The position numbers and the translations under genes were made by a program. DNA of 7,214 nucleotides from Cellvibrionaceae bacterium (lineage in GTDB: Bacteria; Pseudomonadota; Gammaproteobacteria; Pseudomonadales; Cellvibrionaceae), in contig JAGKXD010000154.1 in the NCBI GenBank assembly GCA_021151525.1, positions 1-7,214 on the forward strand, given 5' to 3'. Under the pieces are notes generated by a model. It was not told the origin of the DNA. It searched no databases and worked only from the letters and a program-made list of their open reading frames with translations. Positions 1 to 5,275 of this stretch are shown here, in pieces (within the stretch, counting starts at the first letter, position 1; every line of letters begins with the position of its first letter).

Positions 1-52
1 GTTTGAATTGTTTAATAAACTATTAAGCTAATGTAAAAACAATGGAGTGAAT

Positions 53-829
53 ATGAAACAATTAATTAAACTGCTTGGAATTATTTTAATTAGCTTTGTT
101 CTGCCCGCTGCTGCAAGTGAAGCCAAAAGAATTTTAATTATTGCTTCAAATCTCGAGGACATGGGTGATCTTGAAAAGCATGACGCCAGAAATAATCTGT
201 GGGAGTACGCACCTCCGTATCATATTTTCGTTTCTCATGGCTACGCTGTTGATTTTGCTTCTCCGGCCGGAGGTGTAGTGCCCTTCTCGATGGATCCCAT
301 TGGTATTAGCAGTTACACAATAAAATACGAAGGATTTCTTGATCGCGCCAATAGCTCACTGAATCCGAATCAAGTTAACTCAAAGGACTATGTTGCTGTC
401 TTTATAGGTGGAGGATACGGGACGCTATTCGATGTGGCTTCGAATCAAAAGCTCCTTGATATTATGGCGAAAATTTATGAAAGCGGTGGGGTTGTTGGAA
501 GTTGTGGCCACGGAGCGGGCGCTTTTGCTAATGTTAAACTTAAAAATGGCAATTTTTTGGTTCAAGGAAAGCGTGTTGCTGGATTTCCAAACTCTACAGA
601 ACGGGAGAAGGATTGGGCTAAGCAGGGAACACTGCTGCCATTTCTCATCGAGGATCAACTTCGGAAAAATGGTGCTTTAATAATAAATAAGGACAACATT
701 GCCGATAAGCGCGATGTAATTATTGACAATCGGATCGTCTCAACGATGTTCCTTCCATCAGCTGCATTGGTGGCAAAAGAAATGCTTATTTTGCTCGAAA
801 GTAGCGGGAAACCAAAAAAGTTAAAATAA
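53..829 (+). CDS. Exported DJ-1/PfpI-like (class I glutamine amidotransferase-fold) protein
   Basis: The product is a 258-residue protein. Residues 1-21 or 1-24 form a signal peptide: K at 2 and 6, a hydrophobic core LLGIILISFVLP, then AAASEA, which offers AxA-type cleavage sites. It is therefore probably periplasmic. The rest is a DJ-1/PfpI/Hsp31-like fold with RILIIASN (26-33), FASPAGG (68-74), VFIGGGYGTLFD (116-127) and the nucleophile elbow VVGSCGHGAGAF (147-158), followed by NVKL and GKRVAGFPN. Family members act as chaperones, deglycases or amidotransferase-like hydrolases, and the activity here cannot be fixed. Relatives usually read VCHGP at the elbow. Here Cys151 sits one position earlier and Gly152 takes the usual Cys place. 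The usual GGHG is GGYG. ATG 53 is preferred over in-frame GTG 47 because GGAG at 44-47 lies 5 bases before it, whereas GTG 47 has no ribosome binding site. It is the first cassette of the array. Its stop lies 9 bases before the attC at 839. Confidence 0.85.
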   Translation: MKQLIKLLGIILISFVLPAAASEAKRILIIASNLEDMGDLEKHDARNNLWEYAPPYHIFVSHGYAVDFASPAGGVVPFSMDPIGISSYTIKYEGFLDRANSSLNPNQVNSKDYVAVFIGGGYGTLFDVASNQKLLDIMAKIYESGGVVGSCGHGAGAFANVKLKNGNFLVQGKRVAGFPNSTEREKDWAKQGTLLPFLIEDQLRKNGALIINKDNIADKRDVIIDNRIVSTMFLPSAALVAKEMLILLESSGKPKKLK

Positions 830-838
830 GCCAAAAAA

Positions 839-940
839 GCTTAACAAAGTTATCAAGTGGTTTGTAAAGCGTGTCGAGAGTAAATAGGTGGGATCGCGTA
901 GCGTCCTAGATTGATGGGTTTTTCAACGACATCGTTATGT
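839..940 (+). other. Integron attC recombination site (cassette 1/2 boundary)
   Basis: The site runs from GCTTAAC (839-845), which fits the RYYYAAC core, to GTTATGT (934-940), which resembles the GTTRRRY core, over 102 bp. The two cores are near-inverted repeats (5 of 7 pairs), and partial pairing continues inward. The interior carries a GGTTTGTAA, CGAGAGTAAAT, GGTGGG, CGCGTAGC series that recurs in the site at 1961-2167. The right arm GGGTTTTTC-ACG---TCGTTATG is also shared with that site. It begins 9 bases after one stop codon and ends 16 bases before the next start, the usual placement in a cassette array. Confidence 0.75.
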
Positions 941-944
941 GAAA

Positions 945-951
945 AGGAAGG
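945..951 (+). promoter_or_regulatory. Ribosome binding site deciding the GTG start of the acetyltransferase
   Basis: AGGAAGG at 945-951 is 5 bases upstream of GTG 957. The alternative in-frame GTG at 939 overlaps the attC core GTTATGT and has no Shine-Dalgarno match, so 957 is the likelier start. Confidence 0.6.
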
Positions 952-956
952 CTATA

Positions 957-1376
957 GTGAAAATTGCTGAATCTGATGATGAGATTTTGGCCTGCTATTG
1001 TGTAATGAAGGAGTTGCGCCCGAACATTGAAGAGAAAACATTTCTGGCTGATATTAAATTAATGAAAAGTGAAGGCTATGTTCTTTGCTATCTTGAAATT
1101 GAAAGTGAAGTGGTTTCCGTTGGTGGTTTCAGAATATGCATAAATTTGGCAGCTGAGGGAAAAGCTCTCTATGTCTATGATCTTATTACAGCTGAAAAGC
1201 AAAGATCTAAAGGTCATGGGGAAAGTTTATTAAATGGTATTTTTGCTTATGCAAAAAATGAAAACTGCAAATGCGTGCATCTGGATTCAAATGTTGTGCG
1301 TCACAGAGCGCATAAGTTTTATCTTAAAAACGGCTTTGATATTGTTGCACATCATTTTTTACTTAAATTGCTGTAG
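957..1376 (+). CDS. GNAT-family N-acetyltransferase (cassette-borne)
   Basis: The 139-residue protein has the GNAT fold, which transfers an acyl group from acetyl-CoA to an amine. Motif A is LYVYDLITAEKQRSKGHGES (71-90). Its QRSKGHG loop at 82-88 matches the Q/RxxGxG/A pyrophosphate-binding signature. Motif B-like HKFYLKNGFDIV (119-130) is the common C-terminal YxKxGF segment. A central GGF (56-58) marks the beta strand before motif A. The substrate cannot be inferred: candidates include a small amine, an antibiotic or a protein N-terminus. Small GNATs are common integron cassette cargo, and its place after an attC supports that origin. The length fits a single-domain GNAT. The start GTG 957 is chosen over GTG 939 by the AGGAAGG site. 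No attC left core follows the stop. That region instead holds a transposase remnant. Confidence 0.85.
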   Translation: MKIAESDDEILACYCVMKELRPNIEEKTFLADIKLMKSEGYVLCYLEIESEVVSVGGFRICINLAAEGKALYVYDLITAEKQRSKGHGESLLNGIFAYAKNENCKCVHLDSNVVRHRAHKFYLKNGFDIVAHHFLLKLL

Positions 1377-1597
1377 CGTCTGTCGATCGTCCATAAAAAA
1401 TGCTATGGCAAAAAATCGATACCTGCAACATCTCCATTTTTATGTTGATGCATGCCGACGAGACTAAAAGAAGTTTTCGCCACATCAACACCGATTGTTT
1501 TATGATTCATGGAAATAGCTACTCTGGTGGTTGTGACATCATCGATAATTAATGCTGGTTCGTGGCTGCGTGTTAAGAGGGGGACATATCATTCGTT
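1377..1597. other. Gene-poor stretch holding a disrupted attC and IS remnant
   Basis: This region should contain the attC of the acetyltransferase cassette. No RYYYAAC-type left core follows the stop at 1376. The only clear recombination signature is the right core GTTATGC at 1595-1601. Between them lie the transposase remnant (1403-1510) and about 85 bases from its start codon to the core with no recognisable gene. A short inverted repeat CCATA...TATGG is visible at 1391-1407. The simplest reading is IS insertion into the attC followed by a deletion that removed most of the IS and the left half of the site. Confidence 0.5.
1403..1510 (-). pseudogene. IS110/IS1111-family transposase, N-terminal remnant
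   Basis: Read on the - strand from ATG 1510-1508, this 35-codon frame begins MNHKTIGVDVAKTSFSL and continues with VGMHQHKNGDVAG before a stop at 1403-1405. IGVDVAK followed by a Phe-x-V/L stretch is the hallmark N-terminus of DEDD transposases of the IS110/IS1111 family, with the first catalytic Asp in GVD. Full-length members run to roughly 300-400 residues, so only the first tenth survives and it cannot be active. Similarity seems to fade after MHQH, so the true break may lie near 1440. It sits between the acetyltransferase stop and the GTTATGC core at 1595, where an attC should be. The IS1111-attC group is known to target cassette recombination sites, which fits this location. Confidence 0.6.
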
Positions 1598-1601
1598 ATG
1601 C
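1595..1601 (+). other. Orphan attC right core (GTTATGC), cassette 2/3 boundary
   Basis: GTTATGC is identical to the core at 2161-2167 and differs by one base from that at 934-940. It lies immediately at the start of the next gene, as in the other cassettes. No matching GCATAAC-like left partner is seen upstream, so this is probably the surviving end of a broken attC. The ATG inside it is the likely start codon of the next gene. Confidence 0.55.
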
Positions 1602-1966
1602 AAAAAATGAGAATTGAAAAACTAGTCAATAAAATAGTTCAGGACACTGAAAGCCCTGATGATTACGAAAATTGCTGCGAGGTCATTGGCTCTGAGCTAT
1701 CAAATGTATTTAATGAAATTTCAATTCATTTGGCTAGCTCTTTCTTAGACGGAAAAACATCATATGATGATGCTGATTTTGCGATGAACAAAGTATGGTC
1801 AGCTATGTTGAATTACATAATGGAAAAAGATATTCCTCTAATTGAGCCTTGTTATTCCATATATTGTGCGTTTGATGAAGGGGAGTATGATCATAGGGAT
1901 GGTAGCGACCCCGTAGAGAAATATACAAAGCCAATCCTTAAACTACTACTGAAAAGAAATGCATAA
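1598..1966 (+). CDS. Small acidic hypothetical protein (integron cassette)
   Basis: The 122-residue protein is acidic and soluble, with no signal peptide or membrane helix. I do not recognise its function. Visible features are an acidic segment DTESPDDYENC (16-26), a predicted helical centre SYDDADFAMNKVWSAMLNYI (55-74), and a distinctive C-terminal block YCAFDEGEYDHRDGSDP (89-105) followed by VEKYTKPIL. The C-terminal block looks conserved-type rather than random. Start ATG 1598 lies inside the attC core GTTATGC and has only a distant GAGGGGGA (1577-1584, 13 bases away). ATG 1607 is an alternative start with no nearby ribosome binding site. The stop TAA 1964-1966 overlaps the next attC core GCATAAC, so the cassette is packed to both edges. 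A role as an immunity or regulatory partner is possible but unsupported. Confidence 0.75.
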   Translation: MQKMRIEKLVNKIVQDTESPDDYENCCEVIGSELSNVFNEISIHLASSFLDGKTSYDDADFAMNKVWSAMLNYIMEKDIPLIEPCYSIYCAFDEGEYDHRDGSDPVEKYTKPILKLLLKRNA

Positions 1967-2167
1967 CAGGTAATCGGCCGGTTTGTAAGGTGTGCCGAGA
2001 GTAAATGGTGGGGGCGCGTAGCAAGGCTAAAGTTCAAGGTGAACAGCTGCTAACAAAGATTGATTGCAAGTAAGTAAGTCGTTAGGAAGAGTTGGTCAGT
2101 TAATTATTAATCAATTGGCTGTGGTTAAATTCAGAGGTTATTGGGTTTTTCTACGGCCTCGTTATGC
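1961..2167 (+). other. Long integron attC site with internal insertion (cassette 3/4 boundary)
   Basis: The left core GCATAAC (1961-1967) and right core GTTATGC (2161-2167) are perfect inverted repeats. Pairing extends to GCATAACAGG against CCT-C-GTTATGC with one unpaired C at 2160, the extrahelical-base arrangement typical of attC hairpins. The left interior (about 1978-2024) repeats the core of the site at 839-940 (GGTTTGTAA, CGAGAGTAAAT, GGTGGG, CGCGTAGC), and the right arm (about 2135-2167) repeats its right arm. At 207 bp it is about twice as long as the first site. The extra sequence, about 2025-2130, contains a second inverted pair, CTAAC (2050-2054) and GTTAG (2081-2085). The stop codon of the preceding gene overlaps the left core. 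Confidence 0.7.
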
Positions 2168-2182
2168 AATGAAGAGGAATCG

Positions 2183-2890
2183 ATGCAGAAAATTTACGCA
2201 ACCACATTCCTTGCTGTTATTTTTATAATAGGAATGTCCCTGTATTTTGGTTTTATTAACCAATCTAATATTGCAACAACTGCATTGTCGCTATTCGGTA
2301 CTTTTTTTGGAGCTACATTTGCTTTTCGATTGAACCAATATAAGGAGAATATTCAGCTAGAGTCAAAGCATAGGGAGGCCATTAATCGAGCACTATTTAT
2401 ATTGATTCGTCAATACAATGCAGTTTTAGAAGTAAACAAAGATTTCAGGAATTACGGTACAGTAATAGAAAAGGCATTCAATATGCCAGCGTTTAAGCCT
2501 CCACCATATAGTGATCTCACTCATAACTTTAATGATCTGGAGTTTTTGCTAAGCTCAAAAAATCCTAACATCATTTTTGATCTATCCATTGAACAAGAAC
2601 GGTTTTATCAAACAATGGAGTCTATAAAAATAAGAAATGAGTTTCATGTTAATGAATTTCAAATTTTGGCAGAAAAAAATAAACTACACGAAAAAAGCCT
2701 TACTGTTGCGGAAATGGAGGCTCTATTGGGCGTTCGAGTTTTTAATGCATCTCTGCAAAGCGTCATGCAGGCGGAAGAGAACGTCTTAGAATTTATAGAG
2801 AGCTGCCCGAAAATGTTAACTTCGTTAACTGTGCTCGCAAAAGAAATTTACCCTAAGCACAAGTTTATTTGCATCGAAATGCCAACCTAA
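2183..2890 (+). CDS. Two-helix membrane-anchored protein of unknown function (integron cassette)
   Basis: The product is a 235-residue protein. Two hydrophobic segments at its N-terminus, about residues 4-24 and 29-49, are separated by a short polar turn (INQSN). They should form a membrane hairpin that leaves the remaining roughly 185 residues on one side, probably cytoplasmic given the following RLNQYK. The soluble part is predicted mostly helical and charged (ENIQLESKHREAINRALFIL from 55, then Glu/Lys-rich stretches to about 200), possibly with coiled-coil character. It has no catalytic motif that I can recognise. Start ATG 2183 is preferred to an upstream TTG at 2141. It has GAGGA at 2174-2178 four bases away, and the TTG version would translate through the attC. 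It is the last cassette before the chromosomal flank. Its stop overlaps the ACCTAAC core of the next candidate attC. Confidence 0.8.
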   Translation: MQKIYATTFLAVIFIIGMSLYFGFINQSNIATTALSLFGTFFGATFAFRLNQYKENIQLESKHREAINRALFILIRQYNAVLEVNKDFRNYGTVIEKAFNMPAFKPPPYSDLTHNFNDLEFLLSSKNPNIIFDLSIEQERFYQTMESIKIRNEFHVNEFQILAEKNKLHEKSLTVAEMEALLGVRVFNASLQSVMQAEENVLEFIESCPKMLTSLTVLAKEIYPKHKFICIEMPT

Positions 2891-2942
2891 CAAGCAACTT
2901 CGATAAAAAACCAATCCCCGCAACGCAAATGTAGTTTGCTTG
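2885..2942 (+). other. Candidate short terminal attC / right boundary of cassette array
   Basis: ACCTAAC (2885-2891) fits RYYYAAC and overlaps the stop codon, like the left core at 1961. CAAGCAACT (2891-2899) pairs with AGTTTGCTTG (2933-2942) with a single unpaired T, giving an attC-like hairpin of about 58 bp. A right core would continue as GTTAGGT. Instead the complementarity stops after G2942, which is followed by CCACTC. In attC recombination the crossover lies between G and TT, so the array may end exactly here. The site could also simply be decayed. Confidence 0.4.
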
Positions 2943-3162
2943 CCACTCGCAATTATTTGCATGCAGGCTGTAAGTGCACTCTCTTGTGCTTACCTTGCGC
3001 GGCCAAGCTCTTGTAACACTTTTTCATCACCGTTTTCATCGATATTCCTGCGCCTTTGCTTTGCTTGATATTCACGCCCCGGGTGATCCCAATGCAGCGC
3101 AAATTCGAATTGTCTTTTGATGACCTAATTGCGCTGACAGTAGATGATCCGGTGAGAATGAG
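2943..3162. other. Intergenic junction between cassette array and chromosomal genes
   Basis: No intact gene is convincing in this stretch. An imperfect hairpin is visible at 2970-2993 (GTAAG...CTTAC with inner CAC/GTG) but has no T-run, so it is not called a terminator. On the - strand an open frame of 44 codons (3124 to 2990, stop TAA) reads as a strongly protein-like, charged C-terminus containing ALHWDHPGREYQAKQRRRN and ENGDEKVLQELGRAR. It has no normal start codon and a stop immediately upstream, so it could be the tail of a decayed gene. A 28-codon + strand frame (3092-3178) overlaps the next gene start and is probably chance. The promoter of the downstream unit should lie here, but I see no clear -35/-10 pair. 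Confidence 0.4.
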
Positions 3163-4263
3163 ATGCAGAATTCGTTAATAAGGGGGCGCGCCACGGCGGC
3201 GTTGCAACTGGGTTTTATTGCTGATGCCTTGGCGATGCCTGTGCATTGGTTTTATAACCCGCTGGATATTTACCAGGTTTTTCCCGATGGCATTGAAGGG
3301 TTTGCCGCGGCGCCGGCTTTCCATCCGTCATCGATTATGAGTTTGCACTCAACCAATGCCGGTGGCCGTGGTAAGCAAGGCACTGGCAGTGAACCGCAAG
3401 TGGTGGGCGATGTTATTTTGAAAGGCAAACGCCAGTATTGGGGCATTGCCAACCAGCACTATCACCGCGGGATGCGCGCCGGGGAAAATACCTTGAACTT
3501 GCATTGCATGCGCCTGGTACTGCGCTGCCTTAAACAGCACGGCGGGCGTTATGAACGCGATAGTTTCCTGCGCAATTACATTGCGTTTATGACCGCTGAT
3601 GAACCCCAGCATCCGGATACTTACGCCGAATCCTTTCATCGCGGCTTCTTTGCCAACCTGGTGAATGGCAGGCCTGCGCACAAATGCGGCGCAGCGACTC
3701 ACGACACCGCATCCATTGGTGGCTTGGTCATGATTGCCCCCATTGCCATCGCGGAATTATTTTACGAGCGTTCGCTAAAACGCGTGCAAGAGGTGTGTCG
3801 CACCCATTTATTTCTTACCCATCCCGATAAGCACCTCGCCACCATTTGCGATGTATACGTTGCCTTAATCGATGCGCTGCTGTTTCGCGAGGCGTCGCCA
3901 ACGGCAAGTATCCAGGATGCGCGCCCGATGATTACGGCTGTCGCGAAGAAAACCGCCGGAGTGGATCTGGCGCAGATTGTGCAAAAGCATGAATGGGATA
4001 ACCAGGTAATCGGCAAGCTGTTTTCGCGCGCTTGTTATATCGAAGATTCATGGCCCAGCGTGCTTTATCTCGCGTGGAAATACCTTGAGGACCCGCGTCG
4101 CGCCCTGATCGCGAATGCCAACCTGGGCGGGGATAATTGTCACCGTGGCGCTGTCTTAGGGGTACTCTTGGGATTGGCGACTGCCCAGGGCTTGGATGAT
4201 TGGTTCGATCAATTGGTTGAAGCAAATTCACTACGCGGAGAAATTTCTTTTGAAACCCATTAA
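3163..4263 (+). CDS. ADP-ribosylglycohydrolase family protein, J1-crystallin-like subgroup
   Basis: The 366-residue cytoplasmic protein belongs to the ADP-ribosylglycohydrolase superfamily, whose classical members use two Mg ions to remove ADP-ribose from proteins or small molecules. The N-terminal signature appears as LQLGFIADALAMPVHWFY (15-31), where relatives often have GDALG and a following acidic residue. A middle block THDTASIGGLVMIAPIAIAE (179-198) and the C-terminal NLGGDNCHRGAVLGVLLGLA (320-339) correspond to the later metal-site region. The canonical GGDTDT is replaced by GGDNCHRG, as in the crystallin-J1/selenoprotein-J-like branch, so the bimetal hydrolase activity may be altered or absent. 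Length suits the family. ATG 3163 is supported by GGTGAG at 3151-3156, six bases upstream. The codon composition is GC-richer than the cassettes upstream. It overlaps the next gene by 14 bases and is probably cotranscribed with it. Confidence 0.8.
   Translation: MQNSLIRGRATAALQLGFIADALAMPVHWFYNPLDIYQVFPDGIEGFAAAPAFHPSSIMSLHSTNAGGRGKQGTGSEPQVVGDVILKGKRQYWGIANQHYHRGMRAGENTLNLHCMRLVLRCLKQHGGRYERDSFLRNYIAFMTADEPQHPDTYAESFHRGFFANLVNGRPAHKCGAATHDTASIGGLVMIAPIAIAELFYERSLKRVQEVCRTHLFLTHPDKHLATICDVYVALIDALLFREASPTASIQDARPMITAVAKKTAGVDLAQIVQKHEWDNQVIGKLFSRACYIEDSWPSVLYLAWKYLEDPRRALIANANLGGDNCHRGAVLGVLLGLATAQGLDDWFDQLVEANSLRGEISFETH
4237..4252 (+). promoter_or_regulatory. Ribosome binding site and TTG start of the oxidoreductase
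   Basis: GGAGA at 4237-4241 lies 8 bases before TTG 4250-4252, inside the end of the upstream gene. The only upstream in-frame ATG (4196) would add 18 residues before the Rossmann strand and has no comparable site. Starting at TTG puts the FAD-binding strand FDVVVIGAG at residue 7, as expected for this family, and implies translational coupling. Confidence 0.55.
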
Positions 4264-5254
4264 CGAATTCGATGTAGTGGTTATTGGTGCTGGCATGGCA
4301 GGCATAACGGCGGCAGCGCGTTTGCAGGCATTGGGACGCCGAGTCTGTGTACTGGAAAAATCCTACAATCCCGGTGGGCGCATGGCGACCAGAGACAAGC
4401 CGGAAGGTTGCTGGGATCACGGCGCGCAATATTTTACCGCGCGTTCGCCAGAATTTCGTGCGCAGGTTCAGCGCTGGGTAGAGCAGGGCTCGGTTGCGCG
4501 GTGGAAATCGCCCATTGCCGTTTGGGACGGACAACAACTCAGCGCGAGCCGCTCCCGCGAGCGCTTCGTGGGAATACCACGTATGAAAGCGCCGCTGCTG
4601 GATTTGGCGGAGACGCTGCACATTGTTTACAGCGCGCTGGTAACGCGCGTGTTTCGTCGCACTGACGAGTGGATTATCGAAGCGGCTGGCTCAGTCTGGT
4701 GTGCCCAGCAACTGGTTATCGCGCTACCGGCACCCCAGGCACGCGCGCTTTTGCCACCGGGTAGCGAGGTGCACGCCGTGGCGAACAGCGTCGTGATGGA
4801 GCCTTGCCTGGCGCTGATGGTGCAAGCGGAACAATCACTCGGGTTGCCCTTTGCGGCGGCGTTTGTGAACGATGGTTTGCTCAGTTGGGTTGCGCACAAT
4901 AATCGCAAGCCCGGTCGTGCGGAGGGAAATCATTTTTTGCTGCATGCCAATCCGATTTGGTCTGCGGAAAATATTGATGCTGCACCAGCAATAATAGAAA
5001 CGGCGCTGCTGCAAGAATTTAATCGCTTGTTAACCCATTGGCTGCCGGGCGAAAAAATTCCCCGCGTGTTTGCGCGTTATTTTCATCGCTGGCGTTATGC
5101 GCGTGCGCTGGTCCAACCGGCGACCAACAAAGCGGCCTGGCCGGAAATCGGGTTGGCATTGGCCGGGGATTGGTTGGGCGATGGGCGCATCGAAGCGGCC
5201 TATTGCTCGGGTGTGGCAGCCGCCAATGCGTTGGAAAAAACCTTATTGCTGTAA
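4250..5254 (+). CDS. Renalase-like FAD/NAD(P)-dependent oxidoreductase
   Basis: The 334-residue protein is a flavin amine-oxidase-fold enzyme closest in pattern to bacterial renalase-like proteins. The N-terminal Rossmann dinucleotide site is VVVIGAGMAGITAAARL (9-25), ending with the acidic Glu36 in VCVLEKS. The next motif, GGRMATR (42-48), is the GG-R flavin-binding signature. DHGAQYFTAR (56-65) is the segment shared by renalase-like members. The C-terminal FAD motif is GLALAGDWLGDGRIEAAYCS (301-320) followed by GVAAANAL. Characterised renalases oxidise off-isomer dihydronicotinamides (2- and 6-dihydroNAD(P)) back to NAD(P)+. That activity is plausible but not shown here, and other small FAD oxidoreductases share these motifs. 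Length is close to the roughly 330 residues usual for the bacterial family. It is downstream of, and overlaps, the ADP-ribosylglycohydrolase gene. A terminator follows 21 bases after its stop. Confidence 0.8.
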   Translation: MKPINEFDVVVIGAGMAGITAAARLQALGRRVCVLEKSYNPGGRMATRDKPEGCWDHGAQYFTARSPEFRAQVQRWVEQGSVARWKSPIAVWDGQQLSASRSRERFVGIPRMKAPLLDLAETLHIVYSALVTRVFRRTDEWIIEAAGSVWCAQQLVIALPAPQARALLPPGSEVHAVANSVVMEPCLALMVQAEQSLGLPFAAAFVNDGLLSWVAHNNRKPGRAEGNHFLLHANPIWSAENIDAAPAIIETALLQEFNRLLTHWLPGEKIPRVFARYFHRWRYARALVQPATNKAAWPEIGLALAGDWLGDGRIEAAYCSGVAAANALEKTLLL

Positions 5255-5275
5255 GTGAAATCCATGCAGTGAAAT

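Noticed and set aside
1..46. GTTTGAA at the window start as an attC core for the first cassette
   Set aside because: It does not match GTTRRRY or the GTTATGY form seen in the other sites, and the upstream sequence needed to judge it is outside the window.
47..55. GTG at 47 as the start of the DJ-1-like gene
   Set aside because: It lies inside the GGAG Shine-Dalgarno of ATG 53 and has no ribosome site of its own.
1247..1616. A 21-base near-repeat, TTATGCAAAAAATGARAAYTG, at 1247-1267 and 1596-1616
   Set aside because: 19 of 21 bases match, but one copy is inside the acetyltransferase coding sequence and both are A-rich. No other sign of duplication flanks them, so chance is likely.
2970..2993. 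Hairpin GTAAG...CTTAC as a terminator of the cassette array
   Set aside because: The stem is short and interrupted and no T-run follows.
3092..3178. 28-codon + strand frame before the ADP-ribosylglycohydrolase-like gene
   Set aside because: It has no ribosome binding site, overlaps the real start in another frame, and shows no recognisable motif.
3349..3702. Open frames of 84-229 codons on the - strand beneath 3270-4908
   Set aside because: They lie antisense to the ADP-ribosylglycohydrolase-like and renalase-like genes, show no family motifs, and arise from the GC-rich codon pattern of those genes.
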